Made by a program: the position numbers and the translations under genes | Assembly (NCBI GenBank): GCA_951799405.1 | Contig: OX637338.1 | Span: 4,588,001 to 4,652,000 of the forward strand | Direction of reading: 5' to 3' | Origin: Agapetus fuscipes | Lineage: Eukaryota; Arthropoda; Insecta; Trichoptera; Glossosomatidae | Length of the DNA stretch: 64,000 nucleotides | Part shown: positions 31,921 to 43,164 of the stretch, piece by piece | Layout: each line of letters begins with the position of its first letter | How positions within the stretch are numbered: position 1 is the first letter of the stretch | The notes under the pieces: model-generated | Told to the model about the DNA's origin: nothing | The model's database searches: none | Seen by the model: only the letters and a program-made list of their open reading frames with translations

Positions 31921-32284
31921 GAATGTCACACGGCTATGTAACTAGGGTTCATAGCTACCGATAACAAATTTTTAGTTAATCTTTCTCCCAGCAATTCGTC
32001 TGTTTGAAATCACACATTTTTTGACGTTTTGAAATGTGAATACGCCATTCATTTTATAACGTTTTGTTCGCAAGTGGGAGCGTTCGTTTTACGAAGCGTT
32101 TGCAATTTGAGGTTGTAGTGTATTTACAATAAACATTATCATGCAGTGGAAGGTGGCACAAAAAGCGCGAGATTTATGTACGGGAATTATAATTTAATTC
32201 TTTATTGTGTCCGCGGTGGGAACGGTCACTTGTCGCCCTGTTGGACCACTCTGTACCGTACAGTGCAGCCAACAACGCTATAAT

Positions 32285-32532
32285 AATAATCTATACTCTA
32301 AGTTGCAAGGAGATATATTAAACATTTAAAATTAATATTAAATGCGTGCCCACATCCAGACACGTGTAATTTCGCGATCACAAATGCCGCATGTTGGCTT
32401 AAATATAAAACCCAATCTCAAATGAACATATGTGCTGCAACTTTTGCCAACCTTCCCTGAAGCAGGGGTAACATTGGCGAAGTTAAACATTTTTTTACAG
32501 TATGGGTGGTCAAACTCATACCAACCTATAGG
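32285..32532 (-). repeat. MR repeat, full-length
   Basis: TCTATACTCTAAGTTGCAAGG to GTGGTCAAACTCATACCAAC. Core CCTGAAGCAGGGGTAACATT. Confidence 0.85.
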
Positions 32533-32792
32533 TAAGTCAAGGAATATTCTATTTCATTCTCGATATTTGTTTAAAGGCTTTGTATATCCTTCTCTGATGA
32601 AAATCAAAATGATTTTTCTTGTATAGTAATTGGGTCCAGACTTAGTCATGAAAGACTCGTAGCTCATGATTGCCAATAGGTCAACGTCCACTTGGAAGAA
32701 TCCCTTGTAGGTGGAAAGATAGCTGGACAATCTCATATCATCACCAATGAGTCAGATTTTTTTGTGACCACAAATCGTAAGATCTTAATCGG

Positions 32793-32910
32793 TAGCAAGG
32801 TTTACTCAGCCTTCACAAGAAACGAGTATCAGCCCCCTCGGGAGCTGGGAAACCCCCACTTCGATAACGCGGCAAGAAGTTACACCATATGTCTAGCTTA
32901 GTTGCGTTTT
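32793..32910 (+). mobile_element. SINE-B, 5'-truncated with internal deletion
   Basis: AGCAAGGTTTACTCAGCCTT through CCCCTCGGGAGCTGGG, then a jump from CCCCACTTC to GATAACGCGGCAAGAAGTTA, ending CTTAGTTGCG. Confidence 0.8.
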
Positions 32911-33574
32911 TTTTTAATCAAAATAAATTAAAGTAAATGTGGTGAAATGTGTAGGTACAAAGAATTAAAGATTTGTAAAGGGAAATAAAAATATAAATTT
33001 ATTATAATAAAAACTGCACTTGTTTTCAAAAATAATACCCATTGATACCTCTAAGGGCAGTCAACATAATATTCAGATTGTATAACAGTATGAAGATGTA
33101 TATCCGACCTCTTGCATGTTTCACCAAGAATTGCTAGTTAAACTCCATGGACTGGACCACAGCAACGATAAATAGGTATTCCTTATCCTTCTTTACGAAT
33201 TAATTTAAAAAGGTTCATTCTTGTGTAGCTTAAGATTTTAGTAAAGACAAAGATCTACGTTAATTGTATGCGTTTATTGAACTGAGTGTACCCGGCCCAT
33301 ACGCGGGTTTATCATAGTGTTGCGTTCACAATTTATATGAGCAATAAATTCATATTTCGGAGTGGACCGTGTGCGACCAGAGCCCAAAGCACAAACCTTT
33401 ACCTTCAAACTCAAGCATAAAGTATCAGAAAATTGTATAGAAACCTTAAAAAACACTTCTATTGAGCGTTTGTATTTCGATGCATTGTTGTTAAGTTTGT
33501 ACGTAAAAGTGTTTTTCACTTGTAGTACAGAGTCGTCCCTACTCCATATGGAGTAACGCAAGGTTCCACCATGA

Positions 33575-33835
33575 GTAATTTGTCATGTTTATGGAGCCAG
33601 CAAGTGGTCACGACGGTCGTCACAGCAAGGAGTCTGCGTAAAGGAGCCCGATGTAATGGGAAATCAACAGATTCTAAGTGTTGTTGATCTGAAGATGGTG
33701 ATTGGTGACATGTTTGTTACAGTCATCACAGTAAGGCATCCGAGTAACCGAAGGAGTTTCCTCTAATGGAAAAATAACGCATTATAAATGGTAACAATTT
33801 GAAAGTGGTGACTAGTGACATTTTGAAGTTTAATT
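33575..33835 (+). repeat. Diverged ~105-bp direct repeat
   Basis: TCGTCACAGCAAGG (33618) and TCATCACAGTAAGG (33723) start two related units, each ending GGTGACTAGTGACAT or GGTGATTGGTGACAT. It could be an old tandem duplication. No gene is seen here. Confidence 0.5.
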
Positions 33836-34114
33836 AGTGTATATTTCAAATGTTAAAATTTTAACTTTCACGTATTTTACTTATTGATAAGACTTACAAC
33901 TGGGAGAGTAGTTTTTCATCTAGCTGTTTGGTGTCAAATGTCTTTCAGAGTTGTCTAAATTTCCTTATACAAAGCAGAGGATTGCTATAAAATAGCTGGA
34001 TAGATATGGGGAAGACTTATGTTCTGCCATGCGATTTAAATGATTACCTATCTGCAATTTGTCTGCATAGAATCTGCAAGAAAGTGGACAGCAATATTTC
34101 GCCCCCCCCCTCCC

Positions 34115-34640
34115 CCAGTGCTTGTTTTTTTTTTTTTTTTTTTTAAATAGATTTGTGAAGAGGAATGCAATTCACCAACCTATTCTGCCTGGCCAGAAAC
34201 AGGTTTTAATATCATCATTTAATAATTCATTATTGTTTATTATTAATGAATTATTAAATAATAATTACCCAATGACATCTGTTGAACCAGAGTCAAAGTT
34301 AAAGTCAAGTGACCCAAGCGGGGATCAAACCAACGTTGTTCCATTCGAAACACGCTAGAACGATCAGCCCTCTTGGCCCCCGCGGCTATAACCCCGACAA
34401 AATTTGTTTTGGCTTATCTACCATTTGTTTCAAAGATGACCTTTAAATGAAATTGTCTTAAGTATATTTTTTTACACATCTGAGCTAAGAAAAAATGTAA
34501 AACACGATAATGTGAGAGTTATTTTTAGTATTTTCAAAGTCAATTTCTAACATACAGAAGACACTTTGGTCTAGTAAACATACAAAAATTACTCATGTGA
34601 AATTACCTCTGATGGACCTATAGACAAACAAGTACTGAGG
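34115..34640. mobile_element. MITE-K with nested SINE-C
   Basis: Left CCCAGTGCTTGTTT and right GACAAACAAGTACTGAG ends. After the SINE-C, the MITE body resumes at TTGGCTTATCTACC and matches 24970-25175. Confidence 0.72.
34122..34395 (-). mobile_element. SINE-C, full, with ~20-base A tail
   Basis: On the minus strand the head GCCGCGGGGGCCAAGAGGG and box B GGTTTGATCCC lead to TTGCATTCCTCTTCACAAAT and a long A run (the T run at 34126-34144). The intact tail suggests this is one of the younger copies. Confidence 0.78.
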
Positions 34641-35394
34641 GTACGATTTTAATTCAGCGTTTGTTTGACTGCAAGGAATGCCTACAATAACAGCCTAAAG
34701 ATCCTTATTTTCCAATTGATATACTGATCGCAAATCGCGTGTTTTACAACAATGTCGTACATCTTGGATTGTTGTCATGCGCAGTATCGCACACGCATGT
34801 GGTCCGTAAATATAACTTGCAAGTGTTGGCGTGCCACGGGGGCGTTAGGGAGTCTGCTTGGACCTTCAGGTGATGTCTGCTTGGACCTCTGCATCCCAAC
34901 CATAAAACTTCACGTTCAAACTTAACCAAAACTCTACACCAAACAATAATTGGAAACTTAAACGTGCAACTAGAAGCGCTGCTTCAGTTTAAATACGATT
35001 TTGGGAAAATGTTCAATGTGCAAGACATTTGGTACTGGATTTAGCAGCCGCCTCGAGGGTCCAAAACCTGGGACATTAATAAGCATTATTGGATAACACA
35101 GATGCCAGCGACGTGGACAGAGTAGGAGAAATCGCTTTTGGTGCTGTGCTCTGATAATACGGAGATTACAGGAGTTATATTGCGATCTGAGTCATGGAAA
35201 TATTTATGTGGGTGCTGCAGACACTTTCAACATTTAACACTGTCAAAATAAGTGCATTAGATAATGAATGCAGTGCAATTTTACAGTGGTAAAGTAAATA
35301 ATTTACAATGCTCGATTTGCTTAATAGTTTTGATGTTATATTTCAAATGGGATTAGCAAAACGATTGGAGTTACACACTTTTTAGATTCAATGT
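34641..35394. other. No recognised feature
   Basis: A GC-richer patch at 34770-34930 has a 61-codon minus-strand frame without domains. Confidence 0.4.
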
Positions 35395-35637
35395 TTCTTG
35401 ACTTGTAAGTTGGTATGAAGCTGAACACACATACAGTTAACAATGGTTCACTTCTCCAATGTCATCCTCGGAAGGTTGGAACAAAATTCAGGGTATACCT
35501 TTGTCTATTGAGAGTTTAGATTTTAATTTGTACGTACACATGTAGCATTTGTAAGTGTTTCAGTGGGCATGGATCTAATATGAATTTAAATGTTAATCTA
35601 TCTTTGTAACTTAGATTAAAGATAGATTATAGAATTT
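35395..35637 (+). repeat. MR repeat, core deletion
   Basis: TTCTTGACTTGTAAGTTGGT to GTAACTTAGATTAAAGATAG. It lacks the CCCCTGTTTCAGGG core. Confidence 0.7.
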
Positions 35638-35859
35638 TCACGATAGTATTTAAGCTTTTCGACTAAAGGATGAAGTCGGTCTACAAGTCTCGAAAGTCCT
35701 ACGCCAGTGATACGAGATTATCAATTGGAATGTCGAACACAACTTGTAGAATTAAAATTAATTATCATGCCAAAATTTAAGTTCATTCTCAGACGTTGAC
35801 TTCAATTATGCAGGTAAAATCAAATATGTATAAATAATACATAACAATGATTTTCTCTT

Positions 35860-36060
35860 ATTGGTTAGCAGGCATATCTCTTGAAGGAAATATTGAAGAT
35901 GCACCAGAAAAGTTTCGAAATTGTGTTCCAGAACAGGTAAAAGGACAAATGACTAACATAAAGCTGCTGATATGATAGATATTGCAGATAATACCCCAGA
36001 ACAACAGCAACTGCAGGAGATTTTGGACGTTTAAAACATAGTCCAAGACATCATGGGTCG
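35860..36060 (+). other. Coding-like debris upstream of LINE-C
   Basis: The frame LAGISLEGNIEDAPEKFRNC then VPEQVKGQMTNIK looks more coding-like than its surroundings but ends in stops. It may be an unrelated transposon fragment. I recognise no family. Confidence 0.3.
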
Positions 36061-36368
36061 AAAAGAAGTCCAACGAAGAGGTTTTGCGAGACGTAGAAGA
36101 AAGGAGAGAGCTTATAAGTCACATTTTGAATAGGAAAGCCAAGCTTATAGGGCACTCGATTAAACAAACCCCTATTCGTAACAACATCTTCAAAGGCAAA
36201 ATCTTGGGAAGACGAATTAAAAGTTGCCCAAGAACTTCATGCTTCAAGGATGTGAAGCAGTTCATCGATGTCTCCTCCTATTCGCATCTCAAGGGGATGA
36301 CAACTGCAGACCTACACATGGCTGACACAACAAGGCGCTGCCTTTATGATGATGATGATGATGTATGA
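36061..36368 (+). pseudogene. LINE family C, C-terminal end with GATGAT tail
   Basis: The open frame from 36084 reads RDVEERRELISHILNRKAKL then IGHSIKQTPIRNNIFKGKIL and GRRIKSCPRTSCFKDVKQFI. The order RELxxxIxxRKxxxIGH..., NNxFKGKIxGRR, RTSCFKDVK is the usual post-RT tail of an insect LINE type that ends in GATGATGAT. The frame is open to the tail, so this piece is only moderately decayed. All catalytic parts are missing. Confidence 0.75.
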
Positions 36369-36540
36369 TTTCTTTCCTGTGGCGCCATTTAATGGTCCAG
36401 GACCATCTCAAGGGCACCATGGCTTCTGAAGAAGAGCAGTGTCTTCAGTCCCTTTCTGAAGGTGGTGGTAGGCTGGTTCGCGCGAACACCGACGGACAAA
36501 TTGTTCCAGGCAACCGGCCCGGCCACCGCAAAGCTCATGT
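36350..36540 (-). mobile_element. L2/CR1-like LINE, 3' end fragment
   Basis: It matches 57926-58120: ATTTCTTTCCTGTGGCGCCA, TTTAATGGTCCAGGACC, GGTGGTGGTAGGCTGGTTCG. The minus-strand frame is broken by stops. Its GAT-repeat tail is shared with LINE-C, so the two meet tail to tail. Confidence 0.8.
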
Positions 36541-36800
36541 TAGAAGAAGATGATGATGATTCAACAGTACACTCAGAATGGTGACGAAGAAGAAGTTGTC
36601 TGTTGTTGGTTGAATGTACCAGGGTAGCATCAGCGGTGCAAAGGTCGTGTGAGCTTCAACTTCGGCCTCCATAGAGCCGGTCACGTCCCGTCTCCAGCAC
36701 CCCATCAGGACTAGCAGAAGGGTGGTCGGTAAGACGCCCGCGGCCACAGAGGATTAGGGCTGATTTACTAGGCTACCAAGACCACCCCTTTCATAAGGGG
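36541..36800 (-). pseudogene. Unidentified LINE 3' end with ATC tail
   Basis: The minus-strand frame AAGVLPTTLLLVLMGCWRRD then VTGSMEAEVEAHTTFAPLML ends near a short ATCATCATCTTCTTC tail. GC content is higher than the surroundings. It is probably a third non-LTR fragment. It is not a signal peptide gene despite the hydrophobic start. Confidence 0.4.
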
Positions 36801-36904
36801 GCCCGGAGCGTACTTGCATTGATGCCTCTCTCTGAATGCGATATTTGTTTGTTATTTATGGTGTTAAATGGGTGGCACGAAAACTGCCACCAATATTTTC
36901 ATTT

Positions 36905-37045
36905 TTCAATTCCTTAACTTATAGGTTGGTATGAGGCTGACCACTGTAGAAAATGGTTCATTTTGCCGATGTCACCCCTGTTTTAGGGAAGGTCGGCAAA
37001 ATTGGCAAGGTTAATGTTCATTTAAGGTTTGGTTTTAATTTGTAA
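36905..37045 (+). repeat. MR repeat, 3'-truncated
   Basis: TTCCTTAACTTATAGGTTGG to TTTTAATTTGTAAGAACGCA, where the next copy begins. Confidence 0.75.
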
Positions 37046-37300
37046 GAACGCATTCCTCGACTTATAGGTTTGTATGCAGCTGACCACCCATGCTGTAGAA
37101 AATGGTTTACTTTGCCAATGCCACCCCTGTTTCAGGGAAGGTCGGCAGGAGTTGCAGGGTGCATGTTCATTTGAGATTCGGGTTTTTATATTGTAGGTCC
37201 ACATGCGGCATCTTAAAGCGCGAACTTTTACGTGTCTGCTTGTGAAAATGCATATAATGTGAATCTTTAATGTTACATATGTTTGCAACTTAGATTGGAT
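37046..37300 (+). repeat. MR repeat, full-length
   Basis: TTCCTCGACTTATAGGTTTG to GCAACTTAGATTGGATTAG. It is of the ATGTTGTAGG/GTCCACATGCGGC subgroup, unlike the copy before it. Confidence 0.85.
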
Positions 37301-37314
37301 TAGATAAGACCCGA

Positions 37315-37415
37315 AGAATTCGTAAGCGCGAACTTACACGTGTCTGTTTGTGAGCATGCATTTTATATGAGCTTTGAATGTTAACATATCTTTGCAACTC
37401 AGATTATAGATTATT
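37315..37415 (+). repeat. MR repeat, 3' end
   Basis: CGTAAGCGCGAACTTACACG to GCAACTCAGATTATAGATTA. Third MR piece in a row on the plus strand. Confidence 0.75.
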
Positions 37416-37550
37416 ATAAATGTTTATCTATTTGGTTAATCATTAAATATTAATTTTAAATGTTAATTTATCTGAGCAACCTCGATTACAGAATTATTAA
37501 GGATAACAATTGAGATTTTTCCTCGTTTTTATTCGTTGTACTCGCTCTCC

Positions 37551-37660
37551 CAGTTCTTGTTTACCATGTAGACCAATTCTGTCAAATATGACCTTTTAAT
37601 GCAGTTGTCTTAAAAATCAAATTCTACACAATCTGAGCTAAGAAAAAACGCAAAACTCGA
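37551..37660. mobile_element. MITE-K, left part only
   Basis: CCCAGTTCTTGTTTACC, GACCTTTTAATGCAGTTGTC and ATCTGAGCTAAGAAAAAACG match the first half of the copy at 34400-34510. Confidence 0.6.
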
Positions 37661-38164
37661 AAAGGTAAAATTCGTAACAATAAAAGTTATTCGAGAATGG
37701 AAAAGCAAGAATGCAAGTAACAAGATACATATGTTGGAGGGAAAAAGAGCGAAGCGTTTTTTGGCCCACCCGTCACAGTTCCCGACCGGCACATAAATTT
37801 GTGTTTCAATACGCATTATAACAAAAATGTTTGACCAGGATTTGCAACGCTCCAACACTTTCCTGTGGGGCTCGGACATCAATGCAACTTTAATAACAAT
37901 ACAATGTATAAAAATTAGATTTGGGAAATTTAATTTTTTGGTTAAATGAATTCACCGAGTCCCGTTAGTACAATAACTAGATAACTATGATAGAGAAATA
38001 TAGGAGGGGAACTGTAATCGAAAGGTGCTCTGCTTCACAACACCTAACTAACTAAGTAGAGTATATTACTAATTCATTTTTAATGTTATGTTGTTATTTA
38101 TATACTTCTAAGTTATTTTTTGTTTGTATGCCTTGAACTATAGGTTTGTATGAGCCTGACCATC

Positions 38165-38407
38165 TAAATGTAAGTTGCAAAGATATGTATCATTTGAGAT
38201 TCATACTAAATGCATTCCCACAAGCAGACACGCATAATTTCGCGCTCACACATGCCGCATGTGGACCTACAATTTAAAAACCCAATTTCAAATGAACATA
38301 AGCCCTGCAACTCTTGCCGACCTTCCCTGAAACAGGGGTGACATTGGCAAGGTGAACCATTTTTTACAGTATGGGTGGTCAGCCTCATACCAACCTGTAA
38401 GTCAAGG
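38165..38407 (-). repeat. MR repeat, full-length
   Basis: GTAAGTTGCAAAGATATGTA to ACCAACCTGTAAGTCAAGGA. It sits inside a truncated plus-strand MR start at 38128-38165. Confidence 0.85.
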
Positions 38408-38409
38408 AA

Positions 38410-38630
38410 ACCGTCCATACTGTAAAAAGTGGTTCACTTTGCAAATGTCGCCCCTGTTTCAAGAAAGGTCGGAAAAAGTTGCAGGGCTTATGTTCATTTT
38501 AGATTTTGGGTTTTTATATTGTAGGTCCACATGCGGCATGAGTAAGCGTGAATTAATACTTGTCTGCTTATAGGAATACATCTAATATGAATCTTAAATG
38601 TAATATATCTTTGCAACTTAGATTATAGAT
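38410..38630 (+). repeat. MR repeat, nearly full
   Basis: CCGTCCATACTGTAAAAAGT to GCAACTTAGATTATAGATC, head to head with the previous copy. Confidence 0.82.
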
Positions 38631-38631
38631 C

Positions 38632-38760
38632 CCTTGACATGAAGCTTGGTATGAGGCTGACCCCTCATATTGTAAAAAAATGTTCACATTGCCAATTTCG
38701 ACCTAGTTTCAGGGAAAGTCGGAAAATGTAGCAGGGTTTATGTTGATTTGAGGTAGAAGA
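38632..38760 (+). repeat. MR repeat, 5' half
   Basis: CCCTTGACATGAAGCTTGGT to TTTATGTTGATTTGAGGTAG. The rest is missing. Confidence 0.75.
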
Positions 38761-38776
38761 CATACGGGGCTAATCT

Positions 38777-39010
38777 TAGACACTTTAGTCGTCGGTTAAG
38801 CCCACGCTTTGACAAACTAATGGTGCCTGAGCTGGAAGTTTCATCAGCACGGCCATTCTTACCTACCGAATTTTGTAATATTTGTATGAAGACAAATCAG
38901 CTGTTAACTTGCGGCCATCTTGGATTGACAGGTCTTCATACAAATGCATCATTAGTTTGCCAAAGCGTGGGCTCAACCGACGACTAAAATGTCTAAGAAT
39001 AGCTCCGATA
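38777..39010. mobile_element. MITE-G1 with ~50-bp terminal inverted repeats
   Basis: TCTTAGACACTTTAGTCGTC at the left and its near-complement GACGACTAAAATGTCTAAGA at the right extend through GCCCACGCTTTG. The inner region shares GCGGCCATCTTGGATTGACA and TTCTTACCTACCGAAT with 40607-40779, so a smaller MITE (G2) forms its core. Confidence 0.82.
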
Positions 39011-39396
39011 GAATAAAGAACTACATGCACTTAAACTTTCCACAGTACTACCTGATTTTGTAATGATTTGATAATTGTAATGCATGTTTAATTTGAAACG
39101 AATATTTTTTTATATTAGGACGTTTTCTCGAGAGTTTTTTCGTTGCGCGTCGACTGTAATTATTTTAAACTTTATAGGTAAAAGCTTCTCTTGGTCAACT
39201 GTATGAAACAGGTTCATAATGTGTCTTTCTATTAAAAAATATAATATTTTAAATAAACATGCAGTCAAGGAGAAAAAAAAACGGGTAGGGAAGCCATGGG
39301 CGCATTTGACTAATTCGTTGGGATTTTTTTCATCCCGTTATTTATTGTTGATCGCTACAAAACACAACAATAGCTAGAATAGTTGTTCTATTGCAT

Positions 39397-39500
39397 GCAG
39401 TACCCCAAGTGTATAAAACATTACGTTTAAACTAAAAAAAACGTATCAAAAAAAACTATGGAAATTAAAACGCTCACTAAAAGTGTTGTTTAACTTTTCA
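39397..39500. mobile_element. CAGTACCCCAAG MITE, partial
   Basis: GCAGTACCCCAAGTGTATAA then AACATTACGTTTAAACT as at 63286. The right terminal repeat was not found. Confidence 0.5.
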
Positions 39501-39704
39501 TATATTTTTTTTGTAGAGTTTAAATGCAGTGTTATTTTGTGCTTGCAGTACTGGACACAACTAGTACATTTTATGTGTTTTTTATACGACTTACGAGTAG
39601 GGCTACTTTTTAAGTATAATGTGTACTTACTCTAGGAATATGCTTTTTTAATAAGCTTTATTCGTGAATATAAAATTTTGTTAGTTTTATAAATTATGAG
39701 CTCT

Positions 39705-39820
39705 TACAATGTTATTCAGAGATATCTTAATACACAGATCATCCTTTGACTAAAAACAGTTTTGCGTACAAAAAAAAAACAAATCGTCTGTGTACTAAAT
39801 ATTTCTGAATAACATGGTTA
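39705..39820. mobile_element. Small MITE, ~28-bp inverted ends
   Basis: ATGTTATTCAGAGATATCTT (left) and the inverse of ATTTCTGAATAACAT (right), with ACACAG-type inner words on both sides. Total about 115 bp. Confidence 0.6.
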
Positions 39821-40263
39821 GTTGCAATGTAAAACAGAAACCATAAAAACGCTCAACTAAAAATAAAACATGATTTTTTTTTGTTAGTTGTAAAAATACT
39901 TATTTAATTATGGGTATTAAACAATCACCTGGGTTATAATAATTTTACGAACAACTAAAATTAATTGTTACGTTTTTATTCAGATTTTTAGGTACTCAAG
40001 GAAAGTGAAAAGAAAATAATAATTTAATTAATTTTTAGCGTTTAGCAAAGTTCAATTCAAGTCATAAAAATGATTTTTTCTATTGGCCGATTTTCAATGA
40101 AACTTTTCAACCAACCAATAAATTATGTGCTGTGTTTACTTTGAAGCCGTTTTTAATTTTTATAAATGTTTTTAATTTTATAAATGTTACATAGTTTTCC
40201 TCGTATTATAAAAATAGCTTTTCTAAGAAATACACTTTGTACCTTTTTTGCTTATTTGTATAA

Positions 40264-40555
40264 AACGCAACTAAGCTGTGCATATAATGTAACTTCCTGC
40301 AGCATTCTCCCCTACGGAGTTACATGTGACGAGTAGACCCATTTATTTTTGCAGGTAAGGGGGCCGGCTTTAGGCCAACCTCTTCAGTAGGGTTTATTTA
40401 TTGTGAAGGCAAAGTAAAGCTTGCCGGCATTTTTTTTTTGGGTTTGAAATAAACACCAAAACGCGAAATCATTTCAAACACACTCGGTGGGGTTCGAACC
40501 CAATCTCTTGGTATGGAATGTAAGCACTCTGGTGACTGAGCCATCAACCGAAAAT
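40264..40555 (-). mobile_element. SINE-B, full-length
   Basis: Minus strand: TTGATGGCTCAGTCACCAGA head, box B GGGTTCGAACCCCACCG, body to AAGTTACATTATATGCACAG and CTTAGTTGCG. Box A is decayed relative to the 27518 copy. Confidence 0.85.
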
Positions 40556-40606
40556 ATGAATACCAGCGTATGGATACCGTTTATTCATGATAATCACCAA
40601 TTTACC

Positions 40607-40779
40607 AGAGCTGGAAGTGTCATCACCACGGTAATTCTTACCTACCGAATATCGGTCATATTTGTATGAAGACTAATCAGCTGTTCACTTGCGGCCATCT
40701 TGGATTGACAGGTCTTCACACAAACATTACCTAAATTCGGTAGGTAAGAATTACCGTGGTGATTAGACTTCCAGCCCAG
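40607..40779. mobile_element. MITE-G2
   Basis: GAGCTGGAAGTGTCATCACC through TTCTTACCTACCGAAT (left) mirrors ATTCGGTAGGTAAGAATTAC to AGACTTCCAGCCC (right), about 43 bp each. The centre has TTGTATGAAGAC and GTCTTCACACAAA in inverse order. Confidence 0.82.
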
Positions 40780-41245
40780 GTGCTATAGGAAAAGCATTTT
40801 TGACCGCACTTTGTAGTAAAGGCAGATCATTAAGTCCTTAACGTTTACCACTAGACTATGGACCGGTCTAAGCTATGTACATTGATTGATGATTTCGATT
40901 AATATTGTTTTTTTTATTCAAGTAGAAGCAACAAAACATAGGTAGGTACTAAAAAAACATAAAACATAGGCCGCTTTGTAGTTTTTTAATATAAGAATGA
41001 ATACTACATGCATACTTTCATACTTTGTTAACTTAAATAAAAAAGAAGTTAAAACTCCATAGAGTTAAGGGTGCACCTTGCAAACAATATTAAATTGTAT
41101 TCAATGTAAAAACGCCATTATTATTTCGTCAATGCCGTTCAATAATAGTTAAACAGCTTCAACGAAACAAACGCTCTTGATTTTAACGGTCATTTGGCAT
41201 TCTTTCTTCCCCACCAGCTCGCTCCGCACTGTCGCGTCACGACAA

Positions 41246-42342
41246 AATGTCCACCGACAGAATATCCACCGAAATAATACCCAACGAAAATGTATAAAAT
41301 CATGTACCTAATGTATAAATCGTATCTCTTATTAAAAAAAATGTCGGTGGCCATTTTGTCAAGTGGACATTTGTCGCGTGGACATTTTGTCGTATGGATA
41401 TTTTGTCGATGGACATTTTGTCGGTGGACGTTTTATCTCGTGGACATTTTGTCACGTGAACATTATGTCGGTGAATATTTTGTCGATGGACATTATGTCG
41501 GTGGAAATTTTTTCACGTGGGCATTTTGTCGATTTTCATTTTGTCAGTGAACATATTGTCGCATGTACATTTTTCCGCGTGGATATTATGTTGATGGACA
41601 TTTTGTCGGTGGACACTTTGACAGTGGACATTTGTCGGTGGACATTTTGCCGCGTGGACATTTTGTCAATGGACATTGTGTCGGTGGATATTCTGTCAAT
41701 GGACATTTTGTCGCGTAGAAATTATGTCGGTGTGCATTTTGCCAGTGGTAATTTTGTCAATGGACATTGTTTCGGTGGATATTCTGTCAATGGACATTTT
41801 GTCGCGTAGAAATTATGTCGGTGTGCATTTTGCCAGTGGTAATTTTGTCAATGGATATTGTTTCGGTGGATATTCTGTCAATGGACATTTTGTCGCGTAG
41901 AAATTATGTCGGTGTGCATTTTGCCAGTGGTAATTTTGTCAATTGACATTGTGTCGGTGGATATTCTGTCAATGGACATTTTGTCGCGTAGAAATTATGT
42001 CGGTGTGCATTTTGCCAGTGGTAATTTTGTTGATGGACATTTTATCGGCGGACATTTTGTCGTGGACATTATGTCGGGGGAAATTTTGTCACGTGGACAT
42101 TATGTCGGTAGACATTTTGTCGGTGGACATTATGTATGTGGGCATTTTGTCGCGTAGACATTTTGTTGGTGGACATTATGTCGATAAACATTTTGTCGCG
42201 TATATATTTTGTCGTGTAGACATTTTGTCGCGTGGACATTTTGCCGCGTGGTAATTATGTCGGTGGACATTTTATTGCGTGGACGTTTTGTCAATGGACA
42301 AAAAATGTTGACATTCTGTCAACGGACATTTTGTCGTGGTAC
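41246..42342. mobile_element. Foldback-like element of 15-bp repeats with 91-bp higher-order units
   Basis: Ends GTCACGACAAAATGTCCACC (41246 on) and the inverse of GACATTTTGTCGTGGTACT (42324-42342) are complementary. The interior repeats GACATTTTGTCGGTG with period 15. Four higher-order units of 91 bp start with TCGGTGGATATTCTG at 41681, 41772, 41863 and 41954. Because 91 is not a multiple of three, the same peptide appears in three frames, so the long open frames are not genes. Confidence 0.8.
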
Positions 42343-42345
42343 TCG

Positions 42346-43084
42346 CATTGTTCCACTGAGCGATAACGTTTTTTCAGCGCTTGCCACTCGCCAGCGAAAC
42401 AATCGCCATTTTCTTTCACGGACGAAAAATTGATTTATGAAACGATTTTTTGTTTGTAAAGATTAGAGTACAGTCGCCGTACAATGGCCGCACTTCTCGC
42501 CCCCTTTGTCTGCAAATAACGTTTCGCTTTGGCCGAAACAATGTGTTATTTAGCTTTTTGATTTTTCCAACAATGCTGGAACACTCCAGAAGAAGCGTTG
42601 ATTGATGGAGGAGACGCGACTGCCCATCAGGCTTGTATTTTAATTCTAATTTCAACCAGAACTTCAAGTATACAAGTATACTCAACAATACCTCTTTAAA
42701 AATAGTGTATCAAAACCAAAACGCTCCCTACAAGCGCTATTTGTGCTTCGATAACCTGTGTACGAGTATAAACAAAAAGTTTTATAGTTGGCGTACAATA
42801 CCCTTTTCATTGTATGGCAATAATTATTTTTTCCTAAGCTTCAACGACGGCTTGTTGTTCTGTCTTGAATAACAATATCTGTAGCTACTTGCTGCATTTG
42901 TTACTGCCGAGTGTTTGAATGTTTTTGACACGTGTGGTGAGAGCTTTGTGTGCGCACAGCATCCGTATTTGCATTTTCTACTGCGGCGTATTACCTATGT
43001 TTCTACTGAAACTTACCAAACTATCAGTCAAGGAGCGCTTTGCTTTTGAAATAATTGTTTTTTTTATTTACTTACTTTACTTTC
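42346..43084. other. No gene recognised
   Basis: 42470-42630 is GC-richer with no domain in either direction. Confidence 0.4.
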
Positions 43085-43130
43085 AGCGCCCTTGGAGTGA
43101 CTACATCACGAAACGGCGCTATAAAGAAAT
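43085..43130 (+). repeat. L2/CR1-like LINE 3' end scrap
   Basis: CAGCGCCCTTGGAGTGACTA then ACGGCGCTATAAAGAAATCA, the same wording as 55408-55455. It is followed by an ATC-rich tail that joins the RTE-like fragment. Confidence 0.65.
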
Positions 43131-43164
43131 CATCAACTCATCATCATCATACTTACTTCCTTAA

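Noticed and set aside
36535..36747. A short secreted protein (hydrophobic start MAAGVLPTTLLLVLMGCW)
   Set aside because: The frame ends in a simple ATC/TTC repeat next to another LINE end, so a LINE 3' fragment is more likely than a host gene.
41290..42254. Several overlapping frames of about 75-150 codons rich in VDILS/MDILS, like a structural repeat protein
   Set aside because: They come from 15-bp repeats with no stop in these frames. The 91-bp unit shifts frame from copy to copy, so the same peptide occurs in three frames.
41340..42340. CRISPR-like regular repeats
   Set aside because: Units are about 15 bp with no unique spacers and diverge gradually. The genome type is eukaryotic.
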